This document shows, one piece after another, positions 38,540 through 51,594 of a stretch of 64,000 nucleotides of DNA. The DNA comes from Gordionus sp. m RMFG-2023 (Eukaryota; Nematomorpha; Gordioida; Chordodea; Parachordodidae), in the NCBI RefSeq assembly GCF_954871325.1, contig NC_088776.1, forward strand, positions 1,069,671 through 1,133,670. The letters are read 5' to 3'. The notes beneath the pieces are model-generated. The model searched no databases, had not been told where the DNA came from, and worked only from the letters and a program-made list of their open reading frames with translations. The position numbers and the translations under genes are program-made. Position 1 is the first letter of the stretch. The number at the start of each line of letters is the position of its first letter.

Positions 38540-41500
38540 TATAAATATTATATATATATATAAATTTTTCAAAATTTCTAATATAAATATTTAGCATTAT
38601 GAAAGCCTTTTTTTGCTCATTTTCATTATTATAATTAAAAAAATTTCTTTTTTTTAAAATATATATTATACTTAAATTTTTCTTTCTTTCTTTCTTTCTT
38701 TCTTCCATGGCTGATTCGGCAAGAATATATTAGATATTTTGTAAGCGTATTGTCGTATTTAAAAAATTCAAAGCGAGGCAAAGTAAAATTCTAGCTTATT
38801 TTTATTTCAAAATATTTCGCAAAATTTTGATTTAAAAAATGAAATTAGTAAGAAGGCACATTTTGATATCTTTTCATATTTTAGTCATTTTGGGGTTAAA
38901 ATCTTGTTACTGTTATAACGTCTAAGAATATGTAGCCTCTAGGGAAAAAAACTTTTTCCAATTGCAATGGATTATTCTAGCCTATTTGTTTCGTATGTTA
39001 TATTAAACATAATAACAAATAATGAGAATATAATAATCTTACAATAAATCTTTCGCAAACCTTTAATTGGAAAAATATAAGCTAGCGAATCCTCGAATAG
39101 CTAATATATGGAAGCATTTTATTTTAAACTACGAGATTTTGGTATACCTAATGTAATTTTTTTATTTAGAGTATGTATCATTCATTTTACGACCCTCAGA
39201 ATTTAGAAGCAATTAGGAACAATAATAGGTATCGAGAGCTGAAATTTATGATAACTACCATAACATTCACTTCTTCTGTCACAATATCAATTTAGAGGGG
39301 CACAGTTGATGCTGAGTAATCTTTAGAAAAATAGAAGATTCAAAATTATATCCCAAAGATCATTTCAAAGTATTAGTTTTTATGTAAAACAAAAACAAAA
39401 TATGTCCATAAATAAGACTGATATCCAAAAACCACAAGATGGACTTTTATATTATAGATCCATAGTATTGCTAGATTAAATATTAAGCAAATAGGCAATA
39501 TCTTGATTGTTTACGTGGTTAACATAAGTGCTTATACGAATTACTCAGGAGCATAAGAATGTAAATTTTAATATAATCGTTAATTTTTAGAAATGAATAA
39601 ATTTCAAGTTAAGGAGCCTTAAGTGAAAATATTGTAGGCTAGCTTCATATGAATGAGGCTTAAATTTTTAACTTCAAATAGCAAGCTGGAATCACTTTTA
39701 AAATTGATTGATTTTGCAGATTTCGATTTTGTCAAATCTCTGGTAGAATCTATCACGAAATATTAATAATAATATATATTTTTACAAACTGCTTATAATG
39801 ATGAGATAATATCATTGTATAGCTTATTCCTGGCATTTAAGACGGGATAAAAATAAGAGAATTTTTAAAAATAAATTATATAACCTAACTTAAAAAAAAC
39901 CTACAATTACAACGGAAAATGAAATACCTAGGATTCAATCAAAGTCACTATCAGCGAGATAATATACCAAAGACTAATTTTTTTTCTTAACAATAAAATG
40001 TATTCAATAATTTTAAAAAAAATTTTAAAATATATTTTATATAAATTTACAATGGCCCCCTTTTTTCTAGAGTGTTTTATTGAACACTTTTTTTAGTTAA
40101 TATGCTAAGATTCTAATGTCGAAGTTCAAATTTAGAAAAATTTCTACTTCTACAAAAATAAAATAAAATAAAAGATTTGATTATAATTATTTATATATAT
40201 ATATAAATAATATGATTTTGTTTAGTGTACACTTTTATATTCTTTAAAAAAAATTAAAAACAAAGGAGTGGGTTAAGTATGGGGTCTTTCCTTTCTTAAA
40301 ATTTAGCGGGAGTTAGCTCCTTTTAAGAACTGGGTAGCGGGAACGGGAGCTAAATCTTTTTTTTTAAAAAACGCTTTCGATTTTTCTCCACTCAAAAACA
40401 ATGATGAATGGTCAAATGAATCATACAAATGGTCAATTAACATTTGAAATGCGCATGCGCATTCGTGTGCAACTTCAATTATTCCCTACTTTAGCCAGTG
40501 GGTTAGAATTGGAATTTTTCTTTAACCACATTTTTTTTTTGTAATGATTTTAAATGGATTTATTTTATATCGCTATATTTATATTTATTCATAGTATTTC
40601 GTGTGATTTAGGATAAAGAAAATAAAAGTGGAATCATGAAAATCAAATATTTTTTTGGGGGAATTCAAACATTATATTAATTTTTTTTAACAAAATTATT
40701 TGTTTCTAAATTTATTTTATTAATTAATCAATGGGGAAATTTTTGACTCTATATTGATGTTTGTTTATTAACATAAAAATAAAAAATCCTGATAAATTTT
40801 ATAATATAATGGGGGAATTTGACCTTCCATTTTACCAGGACTTGTGTTCAATATCTGTATAAATTATGAGGGCTAAAGTTTTCTTCAGGCCCAAGTACCC
40901 AATAGTCCATCTCTGACCAGTGGTAAAATTAGGTCTAAATAATATATTAAGATTTACTATGAATCCATGGTTAAATTATTGAGGTTACTCATAAAATCAT
41001 ATATAAAAGAGGTTTGGGTTTTAATTCATTCTACTAGTATTTCAAGTTAGACCTAAATACAGCAAAACCTTATAGGGTGAGGTCTGTTCAAGTTCTTTAC
41101 AGGTTCAAATACACAATAGTCCACCCCTAATGACGCAATAAGATTGATGGTAAGCAAAATAAGGCTAAATAATATAAGATTAGATAAGATTTACTATATT
41201 TTAAAAACTATTAAATTATTGAGAAAAAAAAATAAGAATAGATTAGAAATATAAATAAAGATATTTTTGTAGTTAATGATCTAAGGGTTAATTCTTACTC
41301 GTAAAAACATATATATGAGAGGCATGTATTTTAATTTCAATTTGATTTTACCTATTAGTTTTTCAAATTTAGCTATATACACAACAAGCCTCTACAGCTG
41401 ATGGGATATTAGATGTAATGTGACGAGATTTTACCGATAATTTTTAATGAGAAAGAAGATAATTACACAGGCTAATAGAGTAAGTCAGTATCTAAAGGGT

Positions 41501-42340
41501 TTATTAGAGTAGGAGGAATATATTTCTATATTCGTTTTAAAAGCAGAGGGACTTCCGAGAGGGGATATCTTATAAATTATTCAAAATCACTAAATGTTTA
41601 CCCTAATCTTAAAATCAATAAAATATCAAATAAATAAAGGGAAGTATGTATTTAACTATTAAATAAAAGCAAAGTTCATTTTGTGGTGTCAAACAAAGAG
41701 AAAGGATATATTAAAAGCCGCTTAAATTTTAGCGCCAAATTAAATAGCGGCCCGATTTTATTTTATTTTTAAATATATATTCTCTACCTCGTCTATTGGA
41801 TTAGCCACGCGAATTTCGCGTAATTAATTCGAGCAAAATTAAATATTTTTTTCGTCGCATATTAATAATTCGTTCTTCTAGTTCTCAATTTTTAATGCTT
41901 TTCTATTTCGCATCAGTTCGTTGTTGCGCCTGCGCCTTATAACGGTTTATTTATTGGTGTCTTCTTTCTGCTTTATATTTATCTGCTTTATATTCATTGT
42001 CGCGTCATGATATCGTAATATAATGGGAGGCTCCATTTAAACCCAAAATTTGTCTCTCTTACTTGAAGCTAATATATTTAACAGACGATAGTTTATTTTA
42101 AGTTCACGGACATTATTACTAGATATTCACATTCAAAACTCTCACATTTCGTCTTAAATGCCAACCCTTTCTTATTCCTGTCACAGAACTCTTATCAACT
42201 AATTCCTTCTATCACTCTTTCTTAGATATTTATCAAAACTACAAAACCAAACACATATCTAGAATCCCCTAAGTATCTAGGATACAAGTAGCTTAATCTC
42301 TCCATTACTCCATTTTTTATTTCTTGTGAAACTTTAAATG
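38540..42340. other. Non-coding region
   Basis: A small TTTC run at about 38681-38703 and a degenerate tandem repeat at 40810-41430 (listed separately) are the only structures seen. A slightly GC-richer, coding-like zone begins near 42010. No gene was recognised. Confidence 0.5.
40810..41430. repeat. Degenerate tandem repeat, period roughly 200-250 bp
   Basis: The series CCAATAGTCCA...AGGTCTAAATAATAT...GATTTACTATGAATCC near 40895-40970 is echoed by CAATAGTCCACCCC...GCTAAATAATATAAG...GATTTACTAT near 41110-41200. The ATAAAATCATATATAAAAGAGG part near 40990 is echoed near 41310. About 2-3 diverged units; the period is approximate. Confidence 0.5.
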
Positions 42341-42347
42341 AAGAATA

Positions 42348-42830
42348 ATGGTTAAAATTCCTTTGCCTTCAATTCAAGACTTTATAATTCCAGACAAATC
42401 AGCACAGAAATCCTGGGCTCAACAGATAAAGGACGCCGTCTCAAAAACAAGAAAATGTTTATCCACTCCAAAAAACCTCTTTGATTTCGATCAAAATCAA
42501 CAGTGGTAGCAATAAAGAAGTCCTCAAACTTGCTTCCATCAATGATACCCTCGCTGACTTTTTTAAAATTATCTTTAGCCAGCTATGCCCAACACACCCG
42601 ACATCTATCCTGACTCTTATAATTCCACCGCCGATTGTTCCTCAGATTTCAAACAGGAAGAAATAAGGAAAGTAAACCGATCTCTTCAACCGGACTTTAT
42701 GGAAGTAGACTAACCTTCTCTCAGGACAGAACATCACTTCTCCTTTCAGATATACACATGATTCAATAATAACCAAAATTGTCAACTTATGCAATAAAAT
42801 CTTAAATGAGAAAGTAGCGAGTTTTGTTAC
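42348..42830 (+). pseudogene. Broken coding-like tract, identity unknown
   Basis: An ATG opens about 50 residues (starting MVKIPLPSIQDFIIPDK and including SWAQQIKDAV). Nearby stretches in other frames also look protein-like. GC content is higher than in the surroundings (about 42010-43420), unlike the local intergenic DNA. No family was recognised; a decayed transposable element protein or a host pseudogene are both possible. It is clearly not intact. Confidence 0.4.
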
Positions 42831-43570
42831 CCCCTTACTCTTTAGGTGGCAGACTCATCCCACTACAAAAGCTCAACAAGTACATTCGGCCAATCGCCAT
42901 TGGTTCTTACATGTAGCAGTTTGGTAGTAACAAAATTAATAATCTAAAAATCAAACACGTATTAACACACATCCTCAGTCCATAGCAATTAGCTGGTAAC
43001 TTATAATTGTGAAGCGACTGTACACCTTAAAAGAATTTATCTCGAAAATAATCCAACAAATAAAATTTTAGCGAATATCGATGTTTCTAAGTCTCAAAAC
43101 ACTTTCTTGCATTCCACGTTCATTCTTTTTTTTCTGGCATATCTTTTCTTTTTGCTTGGTACCAATTTCCCACAATCCTAATTTGATAATATTCAACAGC
43201 GTGACGCCCTCGAATTACCCTTATCTTGGAATCAATAAAAATATATAAAAATTCTTACCGTGCCCTATTGTTTCACGCCTGGTACATCAGGGAATCTTGA
43301 GTGATCCCAGCTTTGAAATCGAAAAAGCATCAAGATAATTCATGAAATAGGTATTTCTCTTGAGACCTTTTCTCAACATGCTCATAACACTCTTGATTTA
43401 AAATCCACAGTTCAGGATGAATTAACGCATCTAGTCTCTTGTAGGAGGATATATGCACCTTCTTTCACTCCACCCTTGACATTATCCTTAAATTGGGAGA
43501 CATCTTTAATCTTCTTCCATCAAACAAATCTTGGTCAATTCACAATATTTTTAAAATTATTTTTAGTATA
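42831..43570. other. Compositionally distinct non-coding tract
   Basis: Continues the slightly GC-richer zone around the broken coding-like tract. Short open stretches occur but none is convincing. It may be the rest of the same decayed element. Confidence 0.35.
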
Positions 43571-43579
43571 ATTTTTAAC

Positions 43580-44060
43580 ATAGAATGCAAAAATTAAGGT
43601 TATTAAAGGTAACGCCAGTAATGCAATATTTAGTCATAAGATCTGTTATGTGTCGGTTATCAGTAGTTAAATCACAATATATTTAAAAATATTTTTTGTT
43701 ATAATGTTTAACTCGTATTAATATCTATAGAAAACAAAAATGAAGGTTTTTTTTATTGGATAACGCCACCAATGCAATATTTAGTTAAGATGAATATGAG
43801 TCGGTTAACAGTGTCTAATCACAATGTTTTTATAATATTTTTAGGGTTCATGTGTAATTGATAATTATAGCGATAAGAAAACAAAAAATGAGTATTATTC
43901 GATATGTAATAACCGGCAATGCAAATGTCATCGGCCGATCTTGAGTCGGCAATTGCTCAAATCATGATACTCTAAAAATTATTGAGTAAAAAAAAAATGA
44001 AGTTATTTCTATCAATAACACTAGCAATGTATGACCAATAATCATTCCTGTTTACTGATA
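43580..44060. repeat. Degenerate tandem repeat, period about 148 bp
   Basis: Units open with AAAAATGA(A/G)GTT-like sequence at about 43595, 43742, 43889 and 43998. They share a TAACGCCA(G/C)(T/C)AATGCAATATTTAGT block, a GTCGGTTA block and a run of AAAACAAAAA. The third unit is shortened. Units are strongly diverged, so the array is old. Confidence 0.65.
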
Positions 44061-45104
44061 AAATATTTATGCATTTAACGCCATCTTTTGGAGTAATATA
44101 TATATATTTTGAAATTGATAAAAATAAAATTTGAGTTAATCAATCGAAATTTGGAGAATAGATTGTCCAGACTTCGGCCTGCTATTAGCAAAATCTCCGT
44201 GGCTTACATAATGTTATTTTGGTTATAATCTTAACCAAGCCGGTTTTTTTAATCGACTTGAATCCGGCTTTTTAACAACATTAGTCCAAATGAAATTTTG
44301 ACTTTGGAGGCTGCCATAATCTCTAGTTTTTATTTGATAAAAAAATTGGAAAAATATGTTTCTGAAAATTATTCACGATTAATTATGATGAATTCCTACT
44401 TCAATGCAGTTTAAGCAAATGCGGTATTTAAATCATACCGCAGATATAATATTTAAATTGTAAATATATTGCTATAAGCAAATAAAAATAAGGGGTATAA
44501 AGTTAATTTTAGCCTTGCAAAGAAATAGAAGGCATAATTTCTAGCTAACGCGACAGTTGCGATCTAATTATAATTCAGGAATTAATTTAGGAATCTTAAA
44601 ACAAAAAAAAATGAAAGAATACAAATTTTTTATTAAAAATTTGCGCTGTTTTGTAATTAAGCGGTAGCTTAAGAAGAATAACAGGTGGGGAATATTTTTG
44701 AGGTGATTGAATTAAAAGGTAAGGGGGGAATCTAAAGTTGTCTAGTACCAATTGTTGATTAACCAAAAATATCTTGAAGCAAAATGTTGAATGTCATGAT
44801 AGTGAGAGATGGAAGGGGGGGGGGGAGTTGGATGAGAGAATTTCTTTCCATATGAAGTTTTTAAACTAATTATGGTATAAATCCGTTAAAAAAAGATGAT
44901 TTATCTAGCAGACACCGAACAATTTTAGAAGTATAATTGAAACGAAGTATGAGTTAAGGGTTAGCTGGAGGATATAAGGAGTAAAAGACCTATAAATATG
45001 AAAAAAGAATTGGCGATGTTATGAAAAGAAGCTGCACAATAGTAGAGTTTATAGAACACATAGATGGATAATAATTGTAAAACAAAGGACGGGATAAGAT
45101 AAGA
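44061..45104. other. Non-coding, MITE-like remnant at 44160-44290
   Basis: The sequence around 44160-44290 ends TTTTTAACAACATTA and shares AGCAAAATCTCC and ATTTTGGTTATAATCTTAACC with patches near 13300 and 24130, so it is probably an old hAT-like MITE without a visible duplication. An 11-nt poly(G) is at about 44815. Nothing else was recognised. Confidence 0.45.
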
Positions 45105-45885
45105 AGCAATATGTATTATCATAGTCTATACCGCAAACAGTTCAGTGAAATATGATATTTGCAGACGATATTGTGATACTTGCCGAAATCAAGGATGAAA
45201 TGAAAGAAAGATTAGGGATTTTGGATTTATAGAAAAGCACGGATTAAAATAAATAGAGAAAAAACGGAATTTATGGTGATAGGAGGAGATGGCAGATATC
45301 GGCAATGGAAAGAGCTGCAATGGGCTTCACTATACAAACAAATGGCACAATAGAGAGAGCTAAAGAGTAATATTAATCAAGTACGGTCAGAGTGGAGATC
45401 TTTACCTAAAGTGCTCTCTGACAAAAGAATCCCACACCATTTAAATAGAAAAATCTACAGTTCCATAGCACAACCAACTATTCTAAATAGTTCAGAAACA
45501 TCGCCAACCAAAGAATCAAACGAGAGAAGTCTAAAAACTATGGAGATGAGACTGCTGAGGATGATTGCTCGGGTAACGAGAAAGGATAAAGTGTGCAGTA
45601 CAAGATTACTAGGAAGTTTAAAGATAGTGCCCATTAATACTTAGATAATGGTAAACAGAGTGGTATGGGGACACAATGAGAAGGCCTAAGAACTACGTTG
45701 GAAATAAAGTTGAAAGTTTGGAAGTGATGGGAAAACGTAAAAGAGGAAGGCCAAAACTTCAAAGAGGCCATAAAGTAATATAAAGAAGTTTAAATTAGAT
45801 ATAAGAGATAGTATAAATAACATAAAGTGGCGAGAGATATTAAAGGAGTTTTTCACCAGAAAAGGTGAAAGCTAAAAAAATAAAT
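45105..45885 (+). mobile_element. RTE-like LINE, copy 3 (5'-truncated)
   Basis: Begins within the palm region: ATGATATTTGCAGACGATATTG encodes the FADDI catalytic motif. It runs to the tail (LSDKRIPHHLNRKIYSS, TMEMRLLRMIARVTRKDKVCS, KRKRGRPKLQ) and the GGTGAAAGCTAAAAAAATAAA end. It is collinear with the 3' quarter of copy 1 on the opposite strand. Several frame changes are present. 5' truncation is usual for LINE insertion. Confidence 0.9.
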
Positions 45886-47514
45886 CTCATATGCAGTTAT
45901 CAGTTAACAGAAAAATCTTTAAACTGATAAATCCGCTTAGAATTGAAGGAAACAATTAACTCGTTGGTTACGCGGGCACTATTATAAGTTATAGTTCGCT
46001 AAAAAGAATAAAGGGTTAGAGACCATGGAAGAGTCAAATTAATTTTGAAAAACATTGAAGGATTACTCAAAATGATACGAAAATAATAAAGGTAGGTAAC
46101 GGTATTTGGTTAGTTATGTTATACTGGAAAAATAAAACGAGGCTATGATTCGTTGGATGATAGAAAATCTTTGCGGAAAAGAATTAGGATTGTATATTAG
46201 AGATTTGCACGGCATCTAAATCCTGGCCCACAGACCAGTCTAAAATAAAAAAATAACCTTAAGCGAAGAAATAATTTCCGACCGACCTAAGGCTAAAATA
46301 AAATAAAATTGAAATTAATTTTAAAAATTTATAATATGTATTATTATTTTTTTTTAATTTTTGTTAAAATTTGACCCCATGTTTTCATGAACTTAAAAAT
46401 TAAATATTTTTAGTAATTAAAAAAAAAATTTGTAATAAACATGTAAAGGTGAAATTACTAGATATAAAGAGATAATGTATTTGATTGAGCATATTATCTT
46501 AATATAATGGTGATTTAAAAAATAAACCTTTAAATAGTAATTTAACTATTAAAGTCATTAAAATTTGGACATAGATTACTAGATTTTATAGACTACTCCA
46601 TATAAATTTATCGAAAACAAAGACTAAATACGAAAATGATTCATAAATATTTGAAAGGTTAATAATTCTGATGCAAATAGGGTAATAGGATTAACTATTA
46701 CAAGAAATATTAAAGAATAACAAGTTCATATTCAAAATTTTATGATAACAAAAATAAGAAATTGAAGAAATAAAAGGTTTAAAATTGTATGATTTAAAAA
46801 TTTTACAATAACAATAAACAAGTTGTAATTTATTTAAACAATTGGAGTTAATTTTTTGCCAAAAAATTAGTACAAAAAATAATTTTTTCGATATTTTACA
46901 GAGAAAATAAAACTTAATATGATATTATATTTCTTGGCTATTCTTATGTTGCACAATCGGATTGTAATTAATATATATATCAATGTATAGTATAAATCTA
47001 AAGGATTAGATTATATGTGCTATGACCTCTAAATGTGCTGAGAATTCTTCATTAATTAAATATATTTTATTAATAATTTTTTTTTGGCGGTCTCCAATAT
47101 CACGACATATAATTTTTTCCTTATAAAATAAGGTATTTAGTATTCCTATAATGGCAAAATTGAATATTCTTTTCTGTAAACATTTGGTTCGTTCTATAAT
47201 ATAAAGGTAAGTAAAATTATAATATTATAATATATTTAAATTTATGTTAGTTCATTAATCATCGACTAATAGAAATATTCTGATGGTATTACTTTAGAAT
47301 TAAATATTTATCCTCATGTATTGTTCGTAAACAGAGAGATTAAGAATTAGAAAAAAATAGATATTTTGTGAGCCTAGAAATTTAATAGAAAAATGTCTAA
47401 AATATACTTTGATTTATCTTCACGTTTTAAAATTTTTTTAAAAATGTTAAAAATTAAAAATATGTATGTTAAAATATTATTTAAAAAAATTTCAATGGGT
47501 ATTAAACATTGACT
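45886..47514. other. Non-coding region
   Basis: AT-rich. A weak GC patch at 46200-46300 (GAGATTTGCACGGC, GACCGACCTAAGG) resembles the GC-motif elements elsewhere. No exon was recognised. Confidence 0.45.
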
Positions 47515-48068
<554 letters not shown>

Positions 48069-48109
48069 TAGTGTTGTTAATCGGCTTAGCCGAGTCGGCT
48101 CGAACAGAG

Positions 48110-48660
48110 CTCACCCAAATTTTGGGTCGTTTTTTTCGACTCCAACTCAAAGTTTTGGTCGTTTTTTACGACTTCGACCCGAGTTCAAGCCGAAAAAACG
48201 ACTTCGACCCAAAATATGGGTCGTTTTTTTCGACTCCGACCCAAGTCCAAGCCGAAAAAAACGACCTCGACCCAAAATATGGGTCGTTTTTTACGACTCC
48301 GACTCAAAATTTGGGTTGTATTTTTCGACTCAAACTTGAAATTTGGGTCGTATTTTTCGACTCAAACTTGAAGTTTGGGTCGTATTTTTCGACTCAAACT
48401 TGAAGTTAGGGTCGTATTTTTCGACTCAAACTAGAAGTTTGGGTCGTATTTTTTGACTCCAACTTGAAGTTTAGATCGTATTTTTCGACTCCAACTCAAA
48501 GTTTGGGTCGTTTTTCTGAATCAGACTCAAACATCGGGTCGTTTTATTCAATCCGACCCAAAATATGGATCGTTTTTTTAAAGACGCCTTAAAGTTAGGG
48601 TTGCTTTTTTTCACCTAACCAAATATCTAGATCATTTTTTTCGACCAAAAGTCAAAATAA
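48110..48660. repeat. Left-arm array of a GGGTCG-TTTTTT-CGAC motif
   Basis: Degenerate units of about 30-33 bp containing GGGTCGTTTTTTTCGACTC recur about 15 times and are strongest near the terminus. The motif is itself nearly palindromic. The mirrored array is at about 53590-54080. Long open frames across it (Phe/Ser/Thr-rich) are by-products of the repeat. Such dense subterminal motifs could be transposase-binding sites, as in Ac/Ds. Confidence 0.85.
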
Positions 48661-48749
48661 CATTTAGTAGATATTAATATTATAGGCGGGAAAGTTTCTT
48701 AAAGCTTCTTTAAATTATAACGCTCTGATTTAACTATTCCATCATAGTT

Positions 48750-49975
48750 ATTTTTTAAAATTTTTAAGTAAAGATGTACCATAGAAAAGAGCCATTTGTT
48801 ATGATGGTTATTTTTGAACTTTTTTAAATAAAATAGATAAAAATATATATTGTAGACATGTTAAATCAAAATTTCAGTGAAGATGTACCATAGATAAGTG
48901 ACATTTGACATAATCGACATTTTTGAACTTTTTTGAGTTTTTTTATAGCAAATTGCTAAAAATATATATTCTGAACATGTTAAATTAAAAATTCAGTGAG
49001 GATGTATCATAGATAGGTGAGAATTGTCATAATCGTTATTTTTGAACTTTTTTCAATTTTTTTAAAGGAAATAGCTAAAAATATATATTCTAAACATGTT
49101 AAATTTAAAATTCAGTGAGGATATATCATATATAGGTGACAATTGTCATAATCGCTATTTTTGAACTTTTTCAAATTTTTTTAAAGGAAATAGCTAAAAA
49201 TATATATTCTAAACATGTTAAATTTAAAATTCAGTGAGGAAGTATCATAGATAGGTGACAATTGTCATAATCGCTATTTTTGAACTTTTTCAAATTTTTT
49301 TAAAGGAAATAGCTAAAAATATATATTCTAAACATGTTAAATTAAAAATTCAGTGAGGATGTATCATAGATAGGTGACAATTGTCATAATCGTTATTTTT
49401 GAACTTTTTTAAATTTTTTTAAAGGAAATAGCTAAAAATATATATTCTAAACATGTTAAATTTAAAATTCAGTGAGGATGTATCATAGATAGGTGATAAT
49501 TGTCATAATCGCTATTTTTGAACTTTTTCAAATTTTTTTAAAGGAAATAGCTAAAAATATATATTCTAAACATGTTAAAAAAAATTCAGTGATGATGTAT
49601 CATAGATAGGTGACAATTGTCATATTCGTTATTTTTGAACCTTTTTTAATTTTTTTAAAGGAAATAGCTAAAAATATATATTCTAAACATGTTAAATTAA
49701 AAATTCAGTGAGGATGTATCATAGATAAGTGACAATTGTCATAATCTTTATTTTTGAACTTTTTTTAATTTTTTTAAAGGAAATAGCTAAAAATATATAT
49801 TCTAAACATGTTAAATTAAAAATTCAGTGAGGATGTATCATAGATAGGTGACAATAGTCATAATCGCTATTTTTGAACTTTTTCAAATTTTTTTAAAGGA
49901 AATAGCTAAAAAAATATATCCTATACATGTTAAATTAAAATATCAGTGAGGATGTATCACAGATAAGGGACAAAA
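48750..49975. repeat. Left-arm tandem array, about 117-bp units
   Basis: About 10 tandem units, each containing GAGGATGTATCATAGATAGG, the palindrome GACAATTGTC, a TTTTTGAACTTTTT run and TAAACATGTTAAA. The first units are the most diverged. The inverted counterpart is at about 52150-53465 in the right arm. Confidence 0.92.
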
Positions 49976-51017
49976 AATGGTTATTATATATACGAGTAGT
50001 TAGGTACATAATAATCTTTAAGTGATAAAATGAGATGCTAATATATTTCTTGTAATTTTAATTTATAATAAAATTCTTAAATATGTTATTGTCATAGACT
50101 GGGTTAGAAAATCAACTATCACATAAACTCATCTATGTTTTATTCATATTATATTTATAAGTATGAGGATATAAAAATATTTCCTCTTTGAAGTTACTAG
50201 TTAGGATAAAATTTACTTGGCACATCTTACAATGATATTTATACTTGTTTTTTTTTTCGAGAATAAATTTTATGCGATATCTCATGAAGGAAATTACATA
50301 TCATTGTACAGAGAAATAACTTTGTATATATTATCTGCACCCATATCTTTTTTATCAATCTCTATCGATGACATTTTAAATTATATTGGAAACTAGACTG
50401 TGTAGATTTCTAAATATTAATTTAAAAGATTAAGATGCTAGAATTAATTATAGATATATCTTAATAATTTGTATATGCATTTATTATTTAAAATCTCTCG
50501 TTTTAAGCCTATTTAGCAAGAAAAATATTGACTAATCCTGAAATTGATAATAGATATCTATACCTTTATATAATCTATGAGAAAAATTGCTCTCATAATA
50601 TTCTTCTTAATAATATAGTGAATAATTAACGCCTGAAAAAAAGTAAGCGCTTTATAACATGGTCCAAAGTTAATCCCAGTATCAATTTTAATGTGTAATT
50701 TTTCTCAAGTGTTCAAAATTCTATATCTTAATATCAAAAACTATTTTAGTTATCAATTTAAAGTCAAATAATATTAAAACACTAATATTCTCCAGTATTC
50801 ATAAAAAACAACAGCCTGAAACAAGAATACTAAGCTCAAAACATCTTAAATATTTGATACATTTATAGTTTAAATATTTTTAATTAAATTATATTTATTT
50901 ATTAATGTACAAAAAATTTAATTTAACAATATATATAGATATAAAAATTATATATAAAATTTATTATTCATGATGTTGATATCCCATGAATTTAAACATA
51001 AACACTGTTTAAGTGTT

Positions 51018-51150
51018 TCACAGGCCATGCGATCTTTTCTTTGTTACAGTGTCCACCCCTCTTGAGAAGACACGCTCGCTCTCAACGGATGTACTTTGCT
51101 GCGACAAAAAATCTTTAGCCATCATGCAAAAGTACGGAAAACGCTCAGAA
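51018..51150 (-). pseudogene. hAT transposase C-terminal dimerisation remnant
   Basis: The minus strand reads ERFPYFCMMAKDFLSQQSTS, then VESERVFSRGVDTVTKKRSH, then a stop after GL. This matches the hAT C-terminal domain signature (FP-x-L...A...L...SV-x-SER-x-FS...R). Only about 40 residues survive, in the spacer between the arms. It confirms the hAT assignment independently of the target duplication. Confidence 0.82.
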
Positions 51151-51594
51151 TTACAGTACGACTTAAAAAAACTCGACTTAACACTACATTTTTGAAAAAT
51201 ATGGCTCGCCTAAATTACTAAATTATATTTAAAAAAATTCATATTTTATATTTAAAAAATGCATCCGGAATCGCAAATACTTATAAAAAAATTTTATTGT
51301 TTTATTAGTTTAAAAATTCCATATGGAAGTGAAGTGACTATTTAAATTATAAAATTAAAAAAGATATTTTATTTTACTTGGCGTGGTGCCAGCTAGACGG
51401 CAAATTTGTTGAGATTTTTTCTTTTCTTCATTGTTAGGGATAGGGATATGATTAATAATCATTTTTTTTAACTTTCCAAATTTTTTTTATTATTTTTGAG
51501 GGTAGCCAAATTAAATTTTAATTTTTTTTTTTAATTCATTTTTTGTTTTAATATAATTTTAAAGAGTAACATAAATTTTATTAATAAAAGTTGT

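Noticed and set aside
40800-41430. CRISPR-like array of regularly spaced repeats
   Set aside because: The repeats are long, diverged and unequally spaced in eukaryotic intron-bearing DNA; the 100-bp array at 29935 is a plain head-to-tail minisatellite without spacers.
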